Notes under the pieces: model-generated
The model's database searches: none
What the model was told of the DNA's origin: nothing
Seen by the model: the letters and a program-made list of their open reading frames with translations, nothing else
Shown: piece after piece, positions 1 to 8,473 of the stretch
How positions within the stretch are numbered: the first letter of the stretch is position 1
Layout: each line of letters begins with the position of its first letter
Source: Bradyrhizobium liaoningense
GTDB taxonomy: Bacteria; Pseudomonadota; Alphaproteobacteria; Rhizobiales; Xanthobacteraceae
Direction: 5' to 3'
DNA length: 64,000 nucleotides
NCBI RefSeq assembly: GCF_018130825.1
Contig: NZ_JAFCJS010000003.1
Coordinates: forward strand, 953,001 to 1,017,000
Made by a program: the position numbers and the translations under genes

Positions 1-69
1 GCATCTCACATACGCTTGTCTTCAGCCCGCACCCATCAATCATAACAGACGGGCACCGAGGAAACAGCC

Positions 70-1221
70 ATGCAACAGATCCGCGTCTGCACCCACGCAG
101 GACCGGGCTCGGAGCCCGTCATCCGCACCGTGCCGTGGCCGAAGGTCGGCCGCAAGGCCGCGCTGATCAAGGTCGGCGCCTGCGGGGTCTGTGGCACCGA
201 TCTGCACATCCTCAAAGGACACTGGCCGAAGCCGCTGCCCTGGCCATTCACGCTCGGCCACGAGCTCGGCGGTGTCATCGTCGAATGCGGCGAGGAGTTT
301 TCCGAGGATTTTATGAGCAAGCCGCTGACCGTCGGCTCCAAGGTGATGATCCCGCCGCTGATGCCGTGCGGGCGCTGCTACTACTGCATTCACTATCCGC
401 AGACGGCGAACAAGTGCCTGACGCCGGTCTATTACGGCCGCTATCTCGGCTTCGACAAGGCGCCGCACATGTGGGGCGGCTGGGCCGAATATGTCTATGT
501 CGATCTCGAGATGCTGCCGGGCACCAAGATCTACAAGCTGCCCGACGACATGTCGCTGCGGCTGGGGGCACTGTCCGAGCCGCTGACCTCCTGCATCCGC
601 GCCTTCAACCGTGCGACCCGTGCCGGTGGTTTTTCCTGGGGCGACACGGTCGTGATCCAGGGCTCGGGCCCGATCGGCATTCTCGCGGTCGCGGCCGCAA
701 AGGAGATGGGGGCCGCGCGCGTCATCTGTGTCGGCGCGCCGGAGGAGCCGCGGCTCAAGCTCGCGCGCGAGTTCGGTGCGGAGGCGACCGTCAACATCGA
801 GGAGCTGAAGTCGCCTCGGGAGCGCATCGATCGCGTGCGGAAAATCGTCGGCGGCTTCGGCGCCGACCTCGTGATGGATTGCTCGGGTCATCCCACGGCC
901 GGCCCCGAAGGCATCGAGATGCTGCGCGACGGCGGCACCTATGTCGAGATGGGCCAGTTCACCGACGCCGGCTCGATCGATACGTCCTGGCACCGCATCT
1001 GCACCAAGGATCTCAACGTGCTGGGATCCTGGGGCTTTACCGGCAACGATCTGCCGCTCGGCGTCGACATGCTCTACCGCACGCGTGACAAATATCCCTG
1101 GCTGAAGATGCAGACGATCTATCCTTTCACGGAAGAGGGCGTCGCGCAGGCGGTGAAGGATGCGATGGCGATGAAGACGGTGAAGTCGACGATCGTGCCG
1201 TGGCCGGAGCTGGTGGACTAG
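70..1221 (+). CDS. Zinc-dependent alcohol dehydrogenase (MDR superfamily)
   Basis: A 383-residue medium-chain dehydrogenase that probably oxidises an alcohol or polyol in the cytoplasm with NAD(P)+. Visible motifs are the catalytic-zinc loop GVCGTD (residues 39-44), the GHE motif (63-65), a four-cysteine structural-zinc loop (PCGRCYYC and a later C, about 98-115) and a Rossmann glycine motif GSGPIG near 197. Length fits the family. The ATG at 70 follows a GAGGAAA ribosome site. The VOC gene starts 5 bases after its stop, so the two are probably co-transcribed. The substrate cannot be read from sequence. Family call is firm; specificity unknown. Confidence 0.9.
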   Translation: MQQIRVCTHAGPGSEPVIRTVPWPKVGRKAALIKVGACGVCGTDLHILKGHWPKPLPWPFTLGHELGGVIVECGEEFSEDFMSKPLTVGSKVMIPPLMPCGRCYYCIHYPQTANKCLTPVYYGRYLGFDKAPHMWGGWAEYVYVDLEMLPGTKIYKLPDDMSLRLGALSEPLTSCIRAFNRATRAGGFSWGDTVVIQGSGPIGILAVAAAKEMGAARVICVGAPEEPRLKLAREFGAEATVNIEELKSPRERIDRVRKIVGGFGADLVMDCSGHPTAGPEGIEMLRDGGTYVEMGQFTDAGSIDTSWHRICTKDLNVLGSWGFTGNDLPLGVDMLYRTRDKYPWLKMQTIYPFTEEGVAQAVKDAMAMKTVKSTIVPWPELVD

Positions 1222-1226
1222 CCGTG

Positions 1227-1640
1227 ATGGACGAGAAGCCAAGCAGTCCCCGCTCACCCTTCCACGCCATCCGCGCGATCGACTACACCGTCATCTTCGT
1301 GCGCGACATGGCCGCGATGCGGCGCTTCTATGAGGACGTGCTCGCCTTTCCGCTCTCGCGCGAGCTCTCGCCGAACTGGATCGAATACGGCTTGGGCAAC
1401 AACACGCTGGCTCTGGCAAAACCGAGCCGGACCGCTTCCGATGCGCCGACACCGGCGGGCAGCGCCTCGCTTCAACTGGCCTTCAAGGTCTCCGCGGCCG
1501 TGGTCGATCAATGTGCCGACGAGCTCGTGCGGCAGGGCGTGGCGTTGCTCTCGCCGCCGACGGACCAGCCCTTCGGACATCGCACGCTGTTCTTTCGCGA
1601 CCCTGACGGCAATCTTCTGGAGGTCTATGCCGAGATCTGA
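1227..1640 (+). CDS. VOC-family (glyoxalase/dioxygenase-fold) protein
   Basis: A 137-residue single-domain protein with the vicinal-oxygen-chelate pattern: an N-terminal DYTVIFVRDMAAMRRFYEDVL segment and the C-terminal signature HRTLFFRDPDGNLLEVYAE. The last glutamate and a histidine are the usual metal ligands. An open frame extends to 1200 inside the dehydrogenase, but ATG 1227 (or GTG 1224), just after the dehydrogenase stop, is the natural start. It may act on the product of the upstream dehydrogenase, but this is inference from adjacency only. VOC proteins are functionally diverse (lyase, isomerase, resistance), so no reaction is assigned. Confidence 0.85.
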   Translation: MDEKPSSPRSPFHAIRAIDYTVIFVRDMAAMRRFYEDVLAFPLSRELSPNWIEYGLGNNTLALAKPSRTASDAPTPAGSASLQLAFKVSAAVVDQCADELVRQGVALLSPPTDQPFGHRTLFFRDPDGNLLEVYAEI

Positions 1641-1754
1641 ACCGCGGCAGAGGCGGGCGATGGCCCAAAAAGTTCCACCAGGAATCCGCAAGTTATTCAC
1701 GTCGAGGTGAAACTTAAGTCCCAGTTCCGGCTTTCAGTTCGCGGGAGAGGTATC

Positions 1755-2267
1755 GTGAAGCGAATCCTGAAACCCGTCACTTACATCCTGGCTGCGATCT
1801 ACTTCCTGGTGGATGCGGTCTTCATGGCCGTGGCAAGGCCGATCGCCCGCTGGATCGGGCGGTATTTCGAGTTCAGGCGGTTGCGCGCCTGGATCAGGGC
1901 GCTTCCGCCTTATCCATCGCTCGCCCTGTTTTCCGTGCCCGTCATCATTTTGGAGCCGATCAAGCCGGTCGCAGCCTACCTCGCTGCAACCGGTCAGGTC
2001 GTGAGCGGTGCGGTGACTTTCATCGTCGGCGAGCTGCTCAAGCTTGTGCTGGTGGAGCGCCTTTTCCATCTCACGCGGGACAAGCTGATGCGGATTCCGG
2101 CGTTTGCCTGGACCTATGGTAAGTTCGCCGAGATGAAAGCGTGGCTGCAGGCAACCGAAGCCTGGCGGGCCATTCGGGCCCTGGCCCACGCGGCCAAGGA
2201 CACTGTTGCGCGGGCAAGAGCCAAGCTGATCGGTAGGTTCAGCAGGCTGGCGACCTCGAGGGACTAG
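1755..2267 (+). CDS. Hypothetical inner-membrane protein
   Basis: Not recognised as a named family. With a GTG start at 1755 the product is 170 residues. It has two hydrophobic stretches (about residues 6-24 and 50-95 with interruptions) and a basic, alanine-rich C-terminal helix (about 120-165). The frame is open from 1707, but GTG 1755 has a GGGAGAGG ribosome site 4 bases upstream while GTG 1707 has only a weak one, so 1755 is preferred. It stands alone between the VOC gene and a convergent cupin gene. Confidence 0.65.
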   Translation: MKRILKPVTYILAAIYFLVDAVFMAVARPIARWIGRYFEFRRLRAWIRALPPYPSLALFSVPVIILEPIKPVAAYLAATGQVVSGAVTFIVGELLKLVLVERLFHLTRDKLMRIPAFAWTYGKFAEMKAWLQATEAWRAIRALAHAAKDTVARARAKLIGRFSRLATSRD

Positions 2268-2290
2268 GCCAGAGCCAACCGCGTTGCCCT

Positions 2291-2644
2291 CTATGCGAGC
2301 TTACGCGCAGCGGCGGTCGCCTTATCGCCCGTGTTCGGCGTGCCGGTCGGCTCGATCAGCATGAGATGGACCTCCTCGCGCGCCACCGGGCGATGCTCGA
2401 CACCCCGGGGAACGACGTAGAGTTCGCCCGGGCCGAGCGTCACCGTGCGATCCCGCAGTTCGATGTCGAGACTGCCCTTCAGGACCAGAAAGAAATCGTC
2501 GGTGTCATCGTGCTTGTGCCAGGTGAACTCGCCCTTCACCTTCACCACCATCACGTCGCAATCGTTGAAGGTCGTGATCGTGCGCGGCGACCAATAATCC
2601 CCAAAGGTCGCGAGCTTGTCGGCAAGCGATATGCTGTCGGCCAT
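2291..2644 (-). CDS. Cupin-domain protein
   Basis: A 117-residue single cupin. The first cupin motif is seen as TWHKHDDTDDFFLVLKG (about 41-57) and the second as PGELYVVPRGVEHRP (about 72-86). The metal-binding histidines and glutamate-like acids are present, so it is probably a small metal-binding beta-barrel enzyme or sensor. The ATG at 2644 follows GGGGAAAAAC. Divergent or unrelated neighbours give no pathway. The substrate is unknown. Confidence 0.85.
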   Translation of the reverse strand: MADSISLADKLATFGDYWSPRTITTFNDCDVMVVKVKGEFTWHKHDDTDDFFLVLKGSLDIELRDRTVTLGPGELYVVPRGVEHRPVAREEVHLMLIEPTGTPNTGDKATAAARKLA

Positions 2645-2734
2645 GTTTTTCCCCGTTGCTCTCTCGTGGGGTACGATTTGGGGGCGAGTGCAGGGCGCGA
2701 CAAGGCCGCATTCGTTCAGCAGAGCAGCCAGCTT

Positions 2735-3475
2735 CTATTTGACGTATCCGGACAACATGGCCTGTGCCCATTCAGGGCGGTTGTTGGCGAGCGCGCGCGC
2801 CGAGGCGGCCTCCCAGTCGTATTCGAGTGCCAGGAGTTCGACCTGCCAGCCCCTTTTTCCCTTGGTGAGGATCGCGTAGCGGGCGTGAGGCGAGCGGTGT
2901 TCCAGTTTTGCGGCAAAGGGAATGTCCGCGAAGACCGGGCATCCGACGCTCCCCGGATTAAGGACCAAGCACTCGCGCGGCCCGTGAATGACGGCCTGGC
3001 GGTGGCTATGGCCACACAGCACCACGCGCGCCGCCGGCTCGCTCGCCAGGCGTGCCTCCAGCACGTCGCGGCGTGCCGGCACAAAGCGGCCGTCGTCGAG
3101 CGATTCCTCCAGCAAGCACGTCGTATCGCTCTCGGGCGTGCCATGGCAGGCCAGGATGCCATCGTCCAGTCGCAGTTGGGAGGGCAGGCTGTGGAGGGTG
3201 CGCCGCTGCTCCGCAGTCAACGCGTTGCGCGCAAACAGACCTGCCGGCGAGAGCTTGTCGTCCGGAAATTCCTCGATCCAGCGATCATGGTTTCCGCGCA
3301 CGGTCGGCAACGACAGCGACTGCAGGGCTTCGAAAGTCTCTTTCGGCCACAACGGGCTGGTGACGCAATCCCCGAGGTTGACTGTGCGATCGACGCCCCG
3401 TGCCTTGATGTCGGCCAGCACCGCCTCCAGCGCGACAAGGTTGCCGTGGATGTCGGAAATGACTGCCAATCGCAT
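2735..3475 (-). CDS. Calcineurin-like metallophosphoesterase
   Basis: A 246-residue protein of the YfcE/MJ0936-like phosphoesterase group. Motifs in order are ISDIHGN (residues 6-12), NLGDCV (about 41), RGNHD (about 67-71), CHGTP (about 112) and CGHSHRQ (about 158). These are the dinuclear metal ligands, so it should hydrolyse a phosphodiester or phosphomonoester in the cytoplasm. The frame is open to 3559, but ATG 3475 begins directly with MRLAVISD and has a GGGAG ribosome site. Substrate not assignable. Confidence 0.88.
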   Translation of the reverse strand: MRLAVISDIHGNLVALEAVLADIKARGVDRTVNLGDCVTSPLWPKETFEALQSLSLPTVRGNHDRWIEEFPDDKLSPAGLFARNALTAEQRRTLHSLPSQLRLDDGILACHGTPESDTTCLLEESLDDGRFVPARRDVLEARLASEPAARVVLCGHSHRQAVIHGPRECLVLNPGSVGCPVFADIPFAAKLEHRSPHARYAILTKGKRGWQVELLALEYDWEAASARALANNRPEWAQAMLSGYVK

Positions 3476-3559
3476 CGTTGTGCTCCCTTTTATTTCGCCT
3501 GAACTTAAGCTGCCAGGTCGCTGGACATATCTAGCATCAGCCAATGGCACGTTCACCAA

Positions 3560-4072
3560 CTAGCCATCGCTAATCTGGCTATCTTTCACCACTCTCGCGC
3601 CAACCACCTTGGTGCCCTCGACCTCCCGCACGATCCGTTCGTCCGGCCCCACGATCCCGAGATCGAACTCGCGATCCGGCGTGACGAGGATCAGGCGCTG
3701 ACCAGCGATCACGACCACCGTCATGTCGTTGCGCTCGCCCTCCGCCGCCCATGCGCGGATGTCGCCGGCGTAGGGCTCCCTGCGCCAGGCGTTGGGAGAG
3801 CCCGGGTCGCAGCGGACTTCGATGCCGTCCTCCGAGGTGGTCAGGACGAGTTTTGACCGGTTGGGCTTCCATCGTTCGTCGAGGAGATCGCTCGCCAGCC
3901 ATAGGCAGGCGAAGTCCTCGCATTCACCCGGCCGCGCAGAGTAGATCGCGCAGCCGCGGCCCGGTTTGCAATGCCGGCACCAGCTGTTCGCGGGCTTGGC
4001 CAGCGCCTCGATGGCCATCACCTTGCAGCAGAGTGTGCAGTCGCCACACCTGCGTTTGACGGAGGACGTCAC
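3560..4072 (-). CDS. YkgJ-family cysteine-cluster protein
   Basis: A 170-residue protein starting at GTG 4072 (GGGA 8 bases upstream); the frame is open to a TTG at 4138. The N-terminal half carries the pattern CGDCTLCC, then CRHC, then GCAIYSARPGECEDFACLW. This is the zinc- or iron-cluster motif of the YkgJ/CxxCxxCC family (PF03692). The C-terminal half has no motif I recognise. The function of the family is not established. Its start lies 247 bases from the helicase start, in divergent orientation. Confidence 0.82.
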   Translation of the reverse strand: MTSSVKRRCGDCTLCCKVMAIEALAKPANSWCRHCKPGRGCAIYSARPGECEDFACLWLASDLLDERWKPNRSKLVLTTSEDGIEVRCDPGSPNAWRREPYAGDIRAWAAEGERNDMTVVVIAGQRLILVTPDREFDLGIVGPDERIVREVEGTKVVGARVVKDSQISDG

Positions 4073-4318
4073 GCGGTCATTCCCATCACATCCGGTGGGG
4101 CTCAGGTTAATGGAGGTGGCTGCAAAAATCCGCTGCAACCTTCAGGCGCGGCTCTCTCCGGAAAGCCATGCATCAAAGGCATGGTGATTTGGCGGTACTT
4201 GGCGTAAAGAGCCTCCAATCACATCGCCAGCGTGCGGCCAGGCCCGTTGCCGCGCCCGCCAGCTCAGGTCCGCCGGTTTCATCGTTCCGCGCCTGAATTA
4301 ACCAAGGTTCTCCATCCC

Positions 4319-6259
4319 GTGTCTCTTCCGGCCCTGACCCCGCCGCTCGCCCGAGCTTTGGCCGAGCGGAACTATGATTCACTGACGCCCGTCCAGCTCG
4401 CCGTGCTCGCCCATGAAGCCACCAGCCGCGACCTGCTGGTGTCGGCCCAGACCGGTTCCGGCAAGACCGTTGCTTATGGATTGGCCATCGCCAAGAATCT
4501 GCTTGATGACGCCGAGCACTTCGGGCCCGCGGCCGCCCCGCTCGCCTTGATCGTCGCGCCGACCCGCGAGCTCGCACTTCAGGTTCAGCGCGAGCTGGCC
4601 TGGCTGTACGGGCATGCAGGCGGGCGCGTCGTCTCCTGTGTCGGCGGCATGGATCCGCGGCGCGAGCAGCGCGAGCTGGCCGCCGGCGCGCACATCGTCG
4701 TCGGCACGCCCGGACGGCTGTGCGATCATCTGCGGCGCGGCCGTCTCGATATCTCCGAACTCGCCGCCGTGGTGCTCGACGAGGCCGACGAGATGCTCAA
4801 TCTGGGCTTTCGCGAGGACATGGAATTCATCCTCGAGACCACGCCGGAGACGCGCCGCACGTTGCTATTCTCGGCAACGTTTCCGCGCGGGATCGTCGCG
4901 CTGGCGCGGCAGTATCAGCGCGATGCCTTCCGGATCGAGGTCGCCGGCGACGAGGGCGGTCATGCCGATATCGAGTATCGCGCCATCCGCATCGCGCCCG
5001 CCGACGTCGAGCATGCCGTCGTCAACGTGCTCCGCTTCTACGAAGCGCCGAGCGCGCTGGTGTTCTGTAGCACGCGCGATGCCGTCAGGCATTTGCAGGC
5101 AGCGCTTCTGGAGCGCGGCTTTGCCGTGGTCGCCCTGTCGGGCGAACTGACGCAGAACGAGCGGACCCTGGCGCTGCAGTCGCTGCGCGACGGGCGTGCC
5201 CGCGTCTGTGTCGCGACCGACGTCGCCGCCCGCGGCATCGATCTGCCGAGCCTCGACCTCGTCATCCATGCTGACCTGCCCAACGACGCCGAGGTCATGC
5301 AGCATCGCTCGGGCCGCACCGGGCGTGCGGGCCGGAAGGGAACGAGCGTGCTGCTGGTGCCGCCGGCGCGGCGGCGGCGTGCGGAACTGCTGCTGAACCT
5401 CTCGGGCATCGATGCGGACTGGGGCACGGCGCCGCAGGCGGATGAAATCCGCAAGCTCGATCACGAGCGCATGAAGGACGTGCTGTTCACCGAGGAGACG
5501 ACGTCCGACGACCTGGCCTTGGCGCAAGCCTTGTTGGCCGAGCGGTCGGCCGAGGACATCGCCGCCGCGCTCGCGCGGCTCTATCGCGCGCGGCTGCCGT
5601 CACCCGAAGACATCATCGATCCCGGCGAGCGGACCGGCCGGCCGCGCGACGATCGCGGCCGTGACAGGTTTGAAGGCGGCGACGATCGTCCCGCCAAGCC
5701 TCGATCGAAGTCCGGAAAAACGTCCTCGAAGCACGTCATGGCGGAGGGCAGCGTCTGGTTCCGCGCCGCGATCGGGCGGCGCAAGAATGCGGAAGCGCGC
5801 TGGCTGCTGCCGATGATCTGCCGCCGTGGCGGCATCGACAAGCGCGACATCGGTGCCATCAAGATCATGGACACCACCACCGAGTTCGAGATTTCCGAGC
5901 GGGTCGCGGAGACCTTTGCCGCGAAGATCAAGCGTCCGGACAAGGAGGACAGCATCCGCATCGAGCCGATGGCGGAGCCGCCGCAGCGGCACGAGCCCTC
6001 GGAGGAGCGGCACCACGCACCTCGGCGTGAGAGCGGTAACAGCGAACATCGTGAACGTCGCGACGATCGACCGCGCGACAATGCATTCAAGCCGCGGGAC
6101 AAGGGGCACGGCGAACGCAGGCCGAAATTCGACGATCCTCCGTCCTTCGGAAAGAAGAAGCGGCACAAGAGCAAGCCGGGCCATGCGGAGCCGTCGGTCA
6201 CGCCGTGGCCGGTCAAGGGTGCGCCAGGAAAGAAATCAAAGAAGAAGCGTCGCGGCTGA
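4319..6259 (+). CDS. DEAD-box RNA helicase with DbpA-like C-terminal RNA-binding domain
   Basis: An ATP-dependent RNA helicase of 646 residues, probably active in ribosome assembly or mRNA turnover. Motifs in order: Q motif (LTPVQ), Walker A AQTGSGKT (43-50), PTREL, GTPGR, DEAD, SAT, then HRSGRTGRAG in the second RecA domain. After a charged linker, the segment WFRAAIGRRKNAEARW onward (about 470-555) resembles the DbpA RNA-binding domain (PF03880). The tail is very basic and disordered. The start at GTG 4319 (MSLPALTPPL-type N-terminus) is chosen over the upstream 4232 frame because the core begins there. DbpA-type specificity for 23S rRNA is inference. Confidence 0.92.
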   Translation: MSLPALTPPLARALAERNYDSLTPVQLAVLAHEATSRDLLVSAQTGSGKTVAYGLAIAKNLLDDAEHFGPAAAPLALIVAPTRELALQVQRELAWLYGHAGGRVVSCVGGMDPRREQRELAAGAHIVVGTPGRLCDHLRRGRLDISELAAVVLDEADEMLNLGFREDMEFILETTPETRRTLLFSATFPRGIVALARQYQRDAFRIEVAGDEGGHADIEYRAIRIAPADVEHAVVNVLRFYEAPSALVFCSTRDAVRHLQAALLERGFAVVALSGELTQNERTLALQSLRDGRARVCVATDVAARGIDLPSLDLVIHADLPNDAEVMQHRSGRTGRAGRKGTSVLLVPPARRRRAELLLNLSGIDADWGTAPQADEIRKLDHERMKDVLFTEETTSDDLALAQALLAERSAEDIAAALARLYRARLPSPEDIIDPGERTGRPRDDRGRDRFEGGDDRPAKPRSKSGKTSSKHVMAEGSVWFRAAIGRRKNAEARWLLPMICRRGGIDKRDIGAIKIMDTTTEFEISERVAETFAAKIKRPDKEDSIRIEPMAEPPQRHEPSEERHHAPRRESGNSEHRERRDDRPRDNAFKPRDKGHGERRPKFDDPPSFGKKKRHKSKPGHAEPSVTPWPVKGAPGKKSKKKRRG

Positions 6260-6283
6260 GCGACGCCAGACAATTAGACAGCA

Positions 6284-6315
6284 ATGATGCCGCCGGATTG
6301 CGCCGGCGGCATCAT
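6284..6315. terminator. Bidirectional hairpin between convergent genes
   Basis: A perfect 13-base-pair stem, ATGATGCCGCCGG (6284-6296) against CCGGCGGCATCAT (6303-6315), with a six-base loop. It lies between the stop of the plus-strand helicase and the stop of the minus-strand gene at 6335. There is no clear T tract, so it may be a Rho-independent terminator of weak type or an mRNA-stabilising end. Confidence 0.6.
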
Positions 6316-6334
6316 CTGAAAAGCCTGTGTGAGT

Positions 6335-6634
6335 TCAGCGGCCGCCGCCACCGCCACCACCACCACCACCGCCGCCGCCACCGCCAGCATCACGCATCGA
6401 CGAGCTGTAGCGCGGATCGGTCTGCTTCATGTAGGTCGGCGAGGTATCGTGGGTCAGGGGAACGGTGCGTCGTGCGCCGCCGGGGGTCGGCGTCTCGATC
6501 AGGATGCCGCAGCCTTCGAAGAAGGCGGTGTCGCAGCCATAGGTGCGATACTGCGCCGCGTTGGCGCTGGTCGAGGTGAACGCAGCCGTTGCAGCGAATG
6601 CAATCAAGGCAACTTTCGTCAATGTGAGTTTCAT
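6335..6634 (-). CDS. Small exported protein with poly-glycine C-terminus
   Basis: A 99-residue protein with a clear Sec signal peptide (MKLTLTKVALIAFAATAAF, cleavage likely after ANA near residue 27), two cysteines in the mature part (GCDTAFFEGCG) and a C-terminal run of about 15 glycines followed by R. Two ATG codons stand at 6640 and 6634. The GGAG ribosome site is 7 bases from the second and only 1 from the first, so 6634 is the real start. The glycine run is coded by GGC/GGT units and should be length-variable. No family recognised. Confidence 0.7.
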   Translation of the reverse strand: MKLTLTKVALIAFAATAAFTSTSANAAQYRTYGCDTAFFEGCGILIETPTPGGARRTVPLTHDTSPTYMKQTDPRYSSSMRDAGGGGGGGGGGGGGGGR

Positions 6635-6761
6635 GGACATTCTCCAGTCTCGGTTCGGCGAGACCGGAACGGCCCGCGCAGTTCTTCGACGGGACCTGGC
6701 CGAAAGCGGTTCGAGCGCGCGGCTTCACGCCCGCGTGAGCCGGGATTGACCGGCTGGGACG

Positions 6762-7268
6762 TTACGTCGCGGCGAGGTCGCGGAGCATGTAGGTCGCGCC
6801 ATTGCCGTAGGATGCGAGCTTGGCACGCAATTGCGCATCCGCAGGTACTGGTCGAAAGCCGGACCGCTCCCACAGCGGCCGCGTGGCATAGACCGAGACC
6901 AGCGCGAGCGACGTGATGCCTGACGCATGCGCCAGCTTCTCGATATCGGCAACATAAGCGCGCGACGCGCCGCCGCGGAAATCGGGCAGCACCGCGACGT
7001 CGTGCACATAGATGCAATCCGCATCGTCGGGGAGACGTTCGAGGAAAACATCAAGCGGCGGGATCCGGTGCTGCTTCCAGGGATGCGCGAGGCCGTAACC
7101 AACGATCTCGTCGTCCGCAATGAGCGCGCGGCAGCCATCGGGATAGAGCCGCATCTTTTCCGCGAACACCTCGGGTCGTTCGGGAAGGTCGGGATGGATA
7201 CGCGCCGCGATCGCGCTGATCGCGGGCAGGTCGGAGGCGCGCGCGGGACGCCAGTGCGGCTTGCTCAT
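6762..7268 (-). CDS. GNAT-family N-acetyltransferase
   Basis: A 168-residue GCN5-related acetyltransferase. The acetyl-CoA region shows YVHDVAVLPDFRGG (motif A beginning, about 90-103), followed by the helix region and LVSVYATRPLWERSGF (motif B, about 130-145). It is a complete single domain. The acceptor may be a small molecule or a protein; nothing in the sequence decides it. ATG 7268 is the only sensible start. Divergent from the phasin gene across a 374-base gap. Confidence 0.85.
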   Translation of the reverse strand: MSKPHWRPARASDLPAISAIAARIHPDLPERPEVFAEKMRLYPDGCRALIADDEIVGYGLAHPWKQHRIPPLDVFLERLPDDADCIYVHDVAVLPDFRGGASRAYVADIEKLAHASGITSLALVSVYATRPLWERSGFRPVPADAQLRAKLASYGNGATYMLRDLAAT

Positions 7269-7642
7269 GTCGGACTATTCCGTCTCACTCACTCCGGTCT
7301 ATGCCGCCCGCAGGAATACGACGCCTCGCGCAACCGCCCTAGCCAAGTGCGCTGATCTCAAGTTGGCGCATGCGATTGCGGCAACTTCAGAGATGCGGAA
7401 CTCGGTCTGGGCCGCTTCGTCGCAGGAAATTGAATTAATTTCGGCTGAGAGTCTGAAAGCGAACCGAACTGGCCACTCTCCTCGTTCATATTTGGCTCTG
7501 CAAGGGGGACGGGGCCGGTTATCCGCAGCAACAATCCCACCGCGTTGAAAGTAGCAGTATCGGTGTCCTGGTGCGGCATGCACCGCGACGCCCGGGGAGT
7601 CTTCAATCCGTGATCTAGTTTCGCTTGAAAGGATGAAAGCCC
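7269..7642. other. Intergenic gap between divergent GNAT and phasin genes
   Basis: 374 bases with no convincing gene. It should hold both divergent promoters. The only structure I note is a small AT dyad, GAAATT and AATTTC separated by five bases, near 7428-7444. No FNR, CtrA or other known box was seen. Confidence 0.5.
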
Positions 7643-8128
7643 GTGAGTGATGCCAATGTGAAAGTCGAGACGAATGCAGCCCCGCAAGACGTGGGGGCCA
7701 ACGGAAGCGCAAAGCTCCAGTTCGACGTACCGTTCTTCAACATGCAGACGATGTTCGGCAGTTTCGCCGAGCAGGGCGCCACGCGGGCCCAGGCGAATTT
7801 TGCGAAAGTGAGGGCGACTTCGGAGGAAGTCACCGCAGCCCTTTGCGATGCCTATTCGACCAATGCCAAGCGTGCCGCCGACTATGGCATCAAGCTCATC
7901 GAACTATCCCACGCCAACACGACCTCCACGCTGGACTTCATTTCCCAGCTTGTCGATGCGAGGTCATTTACCGATCTCGTCAACCTCTCCACCGCCCACA
8001 GCCGCAAGACCTTTGAAGCGACTTCGGCTCAGAACCGCGAACTCTGGGATCTCGCCCAGAAGGCCGCGACCGAAACGGCCGAGCCGATCAAGCAGAGCTT
8101 GAACCGGGTATTGCGTAGCGCTGCTTGA
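7643..8128 (+). CDS. Phasin-family protein
   Basis: A 161-residue, mostly alpha-helical protein of the phasin family (PF09361), which coats polyhydroxybutyrate granules in the cytoplasm. The core is about residues 28-150 (MQTMFGSFAEQGATRAQANF then EEVTAALCDAYSTNAKRAADYG), rich in alanine and amphipathic helix heptads. The GTG start at 7643 follows a purine-rich AGGATGAAAG. No PHB synthase or depolymerase is nearby, so it is a stand-alone gene, as is common in Bradyrhizobium. Confidence 0.88.
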   Translation: MSDANVKVETNAAPQDVGANGSAKLQFDVPFFNMQTMFGSFAEQGATRAQANFAKVRATSEEVTAALCDAYSTNAKRAADYGIKLIELSHANTTSTLDFISQLVDARSFTDLVNLSTAHSRKTFEATSAQNRELWDLAQKAATETAEPIKQSLNRVLRSAA

Positions 8129-8140
8129 CTCGAAGCGTTT

Positions 8141-8204
8141 GGCCGCGCGGATCGGCTGGACGAGCGTCTCCGCAAGAAGAGAAGCCGTCCAGCCGATTGC
8201 GGCC
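8141..8204 (+). terminator. Long hairpin after the phasin gene
   Basis: A two-part stem: GGCCGC (8141-8146) with GCGGCC (8199-8204) outside, and a perfect 12-bp ATCGGCTGGACG (8151-8162) with CGTCCAGCCGAT (8186-8197) inside. No T run follows, so it may stabilise or end the phasin mRNA. Confidence 0.45.
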
Positions 8205-8245
8205 GCCCTCACTGTTGAGGTGACGCCAAGCTGGAGGAAATCACG

Positions 8246-8473
8246 ATGGGTATGGTGATGATCAAGTGCCCGGAAACGGGAAACGCTATTCCGACGGGCA
8301 TCGAGATGGATGGCGAGAGGTTTCGGTGCAGCGCGGTGTTCTTTTCGCGCACCTATTGCCGGATGTGCGCCGCGACGCATGAATGGTTCGCCAAAGAGGC
8401 GTGGGTCTACGAGTCGGTCTTGGCGAAGGGCGGATCCGGGGGCAGGCAGCCAATCCGCGCCGGCGCGGCGTGA
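8246..8473 (+). CDS. Small conserved cysteine-containing protein
   Basis: 75 residues, MGMVMIKCPETGNAIPTG at the N-terminus, then FRCSAVFF and CRMCAATHEW. The spacing C8, C28, C36, C39 suggests a small zinc-ribbon-like fold, but this is inference. I recall close relatives only as unnamed rhizobial proteins. The ATG at 8246 follows GGAGGAAATCACG. Its last 67 bases overlap the 3' end of the convergent Crp/Fnr gene. Confidence 0.65.
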   Translation: MGMVMIKCPETGNAIPTGIEMDGERFRCSAVFFSRTYCRMCAATHEWFAKEAWVYESVLAKGGSGGRQPIRAGAA

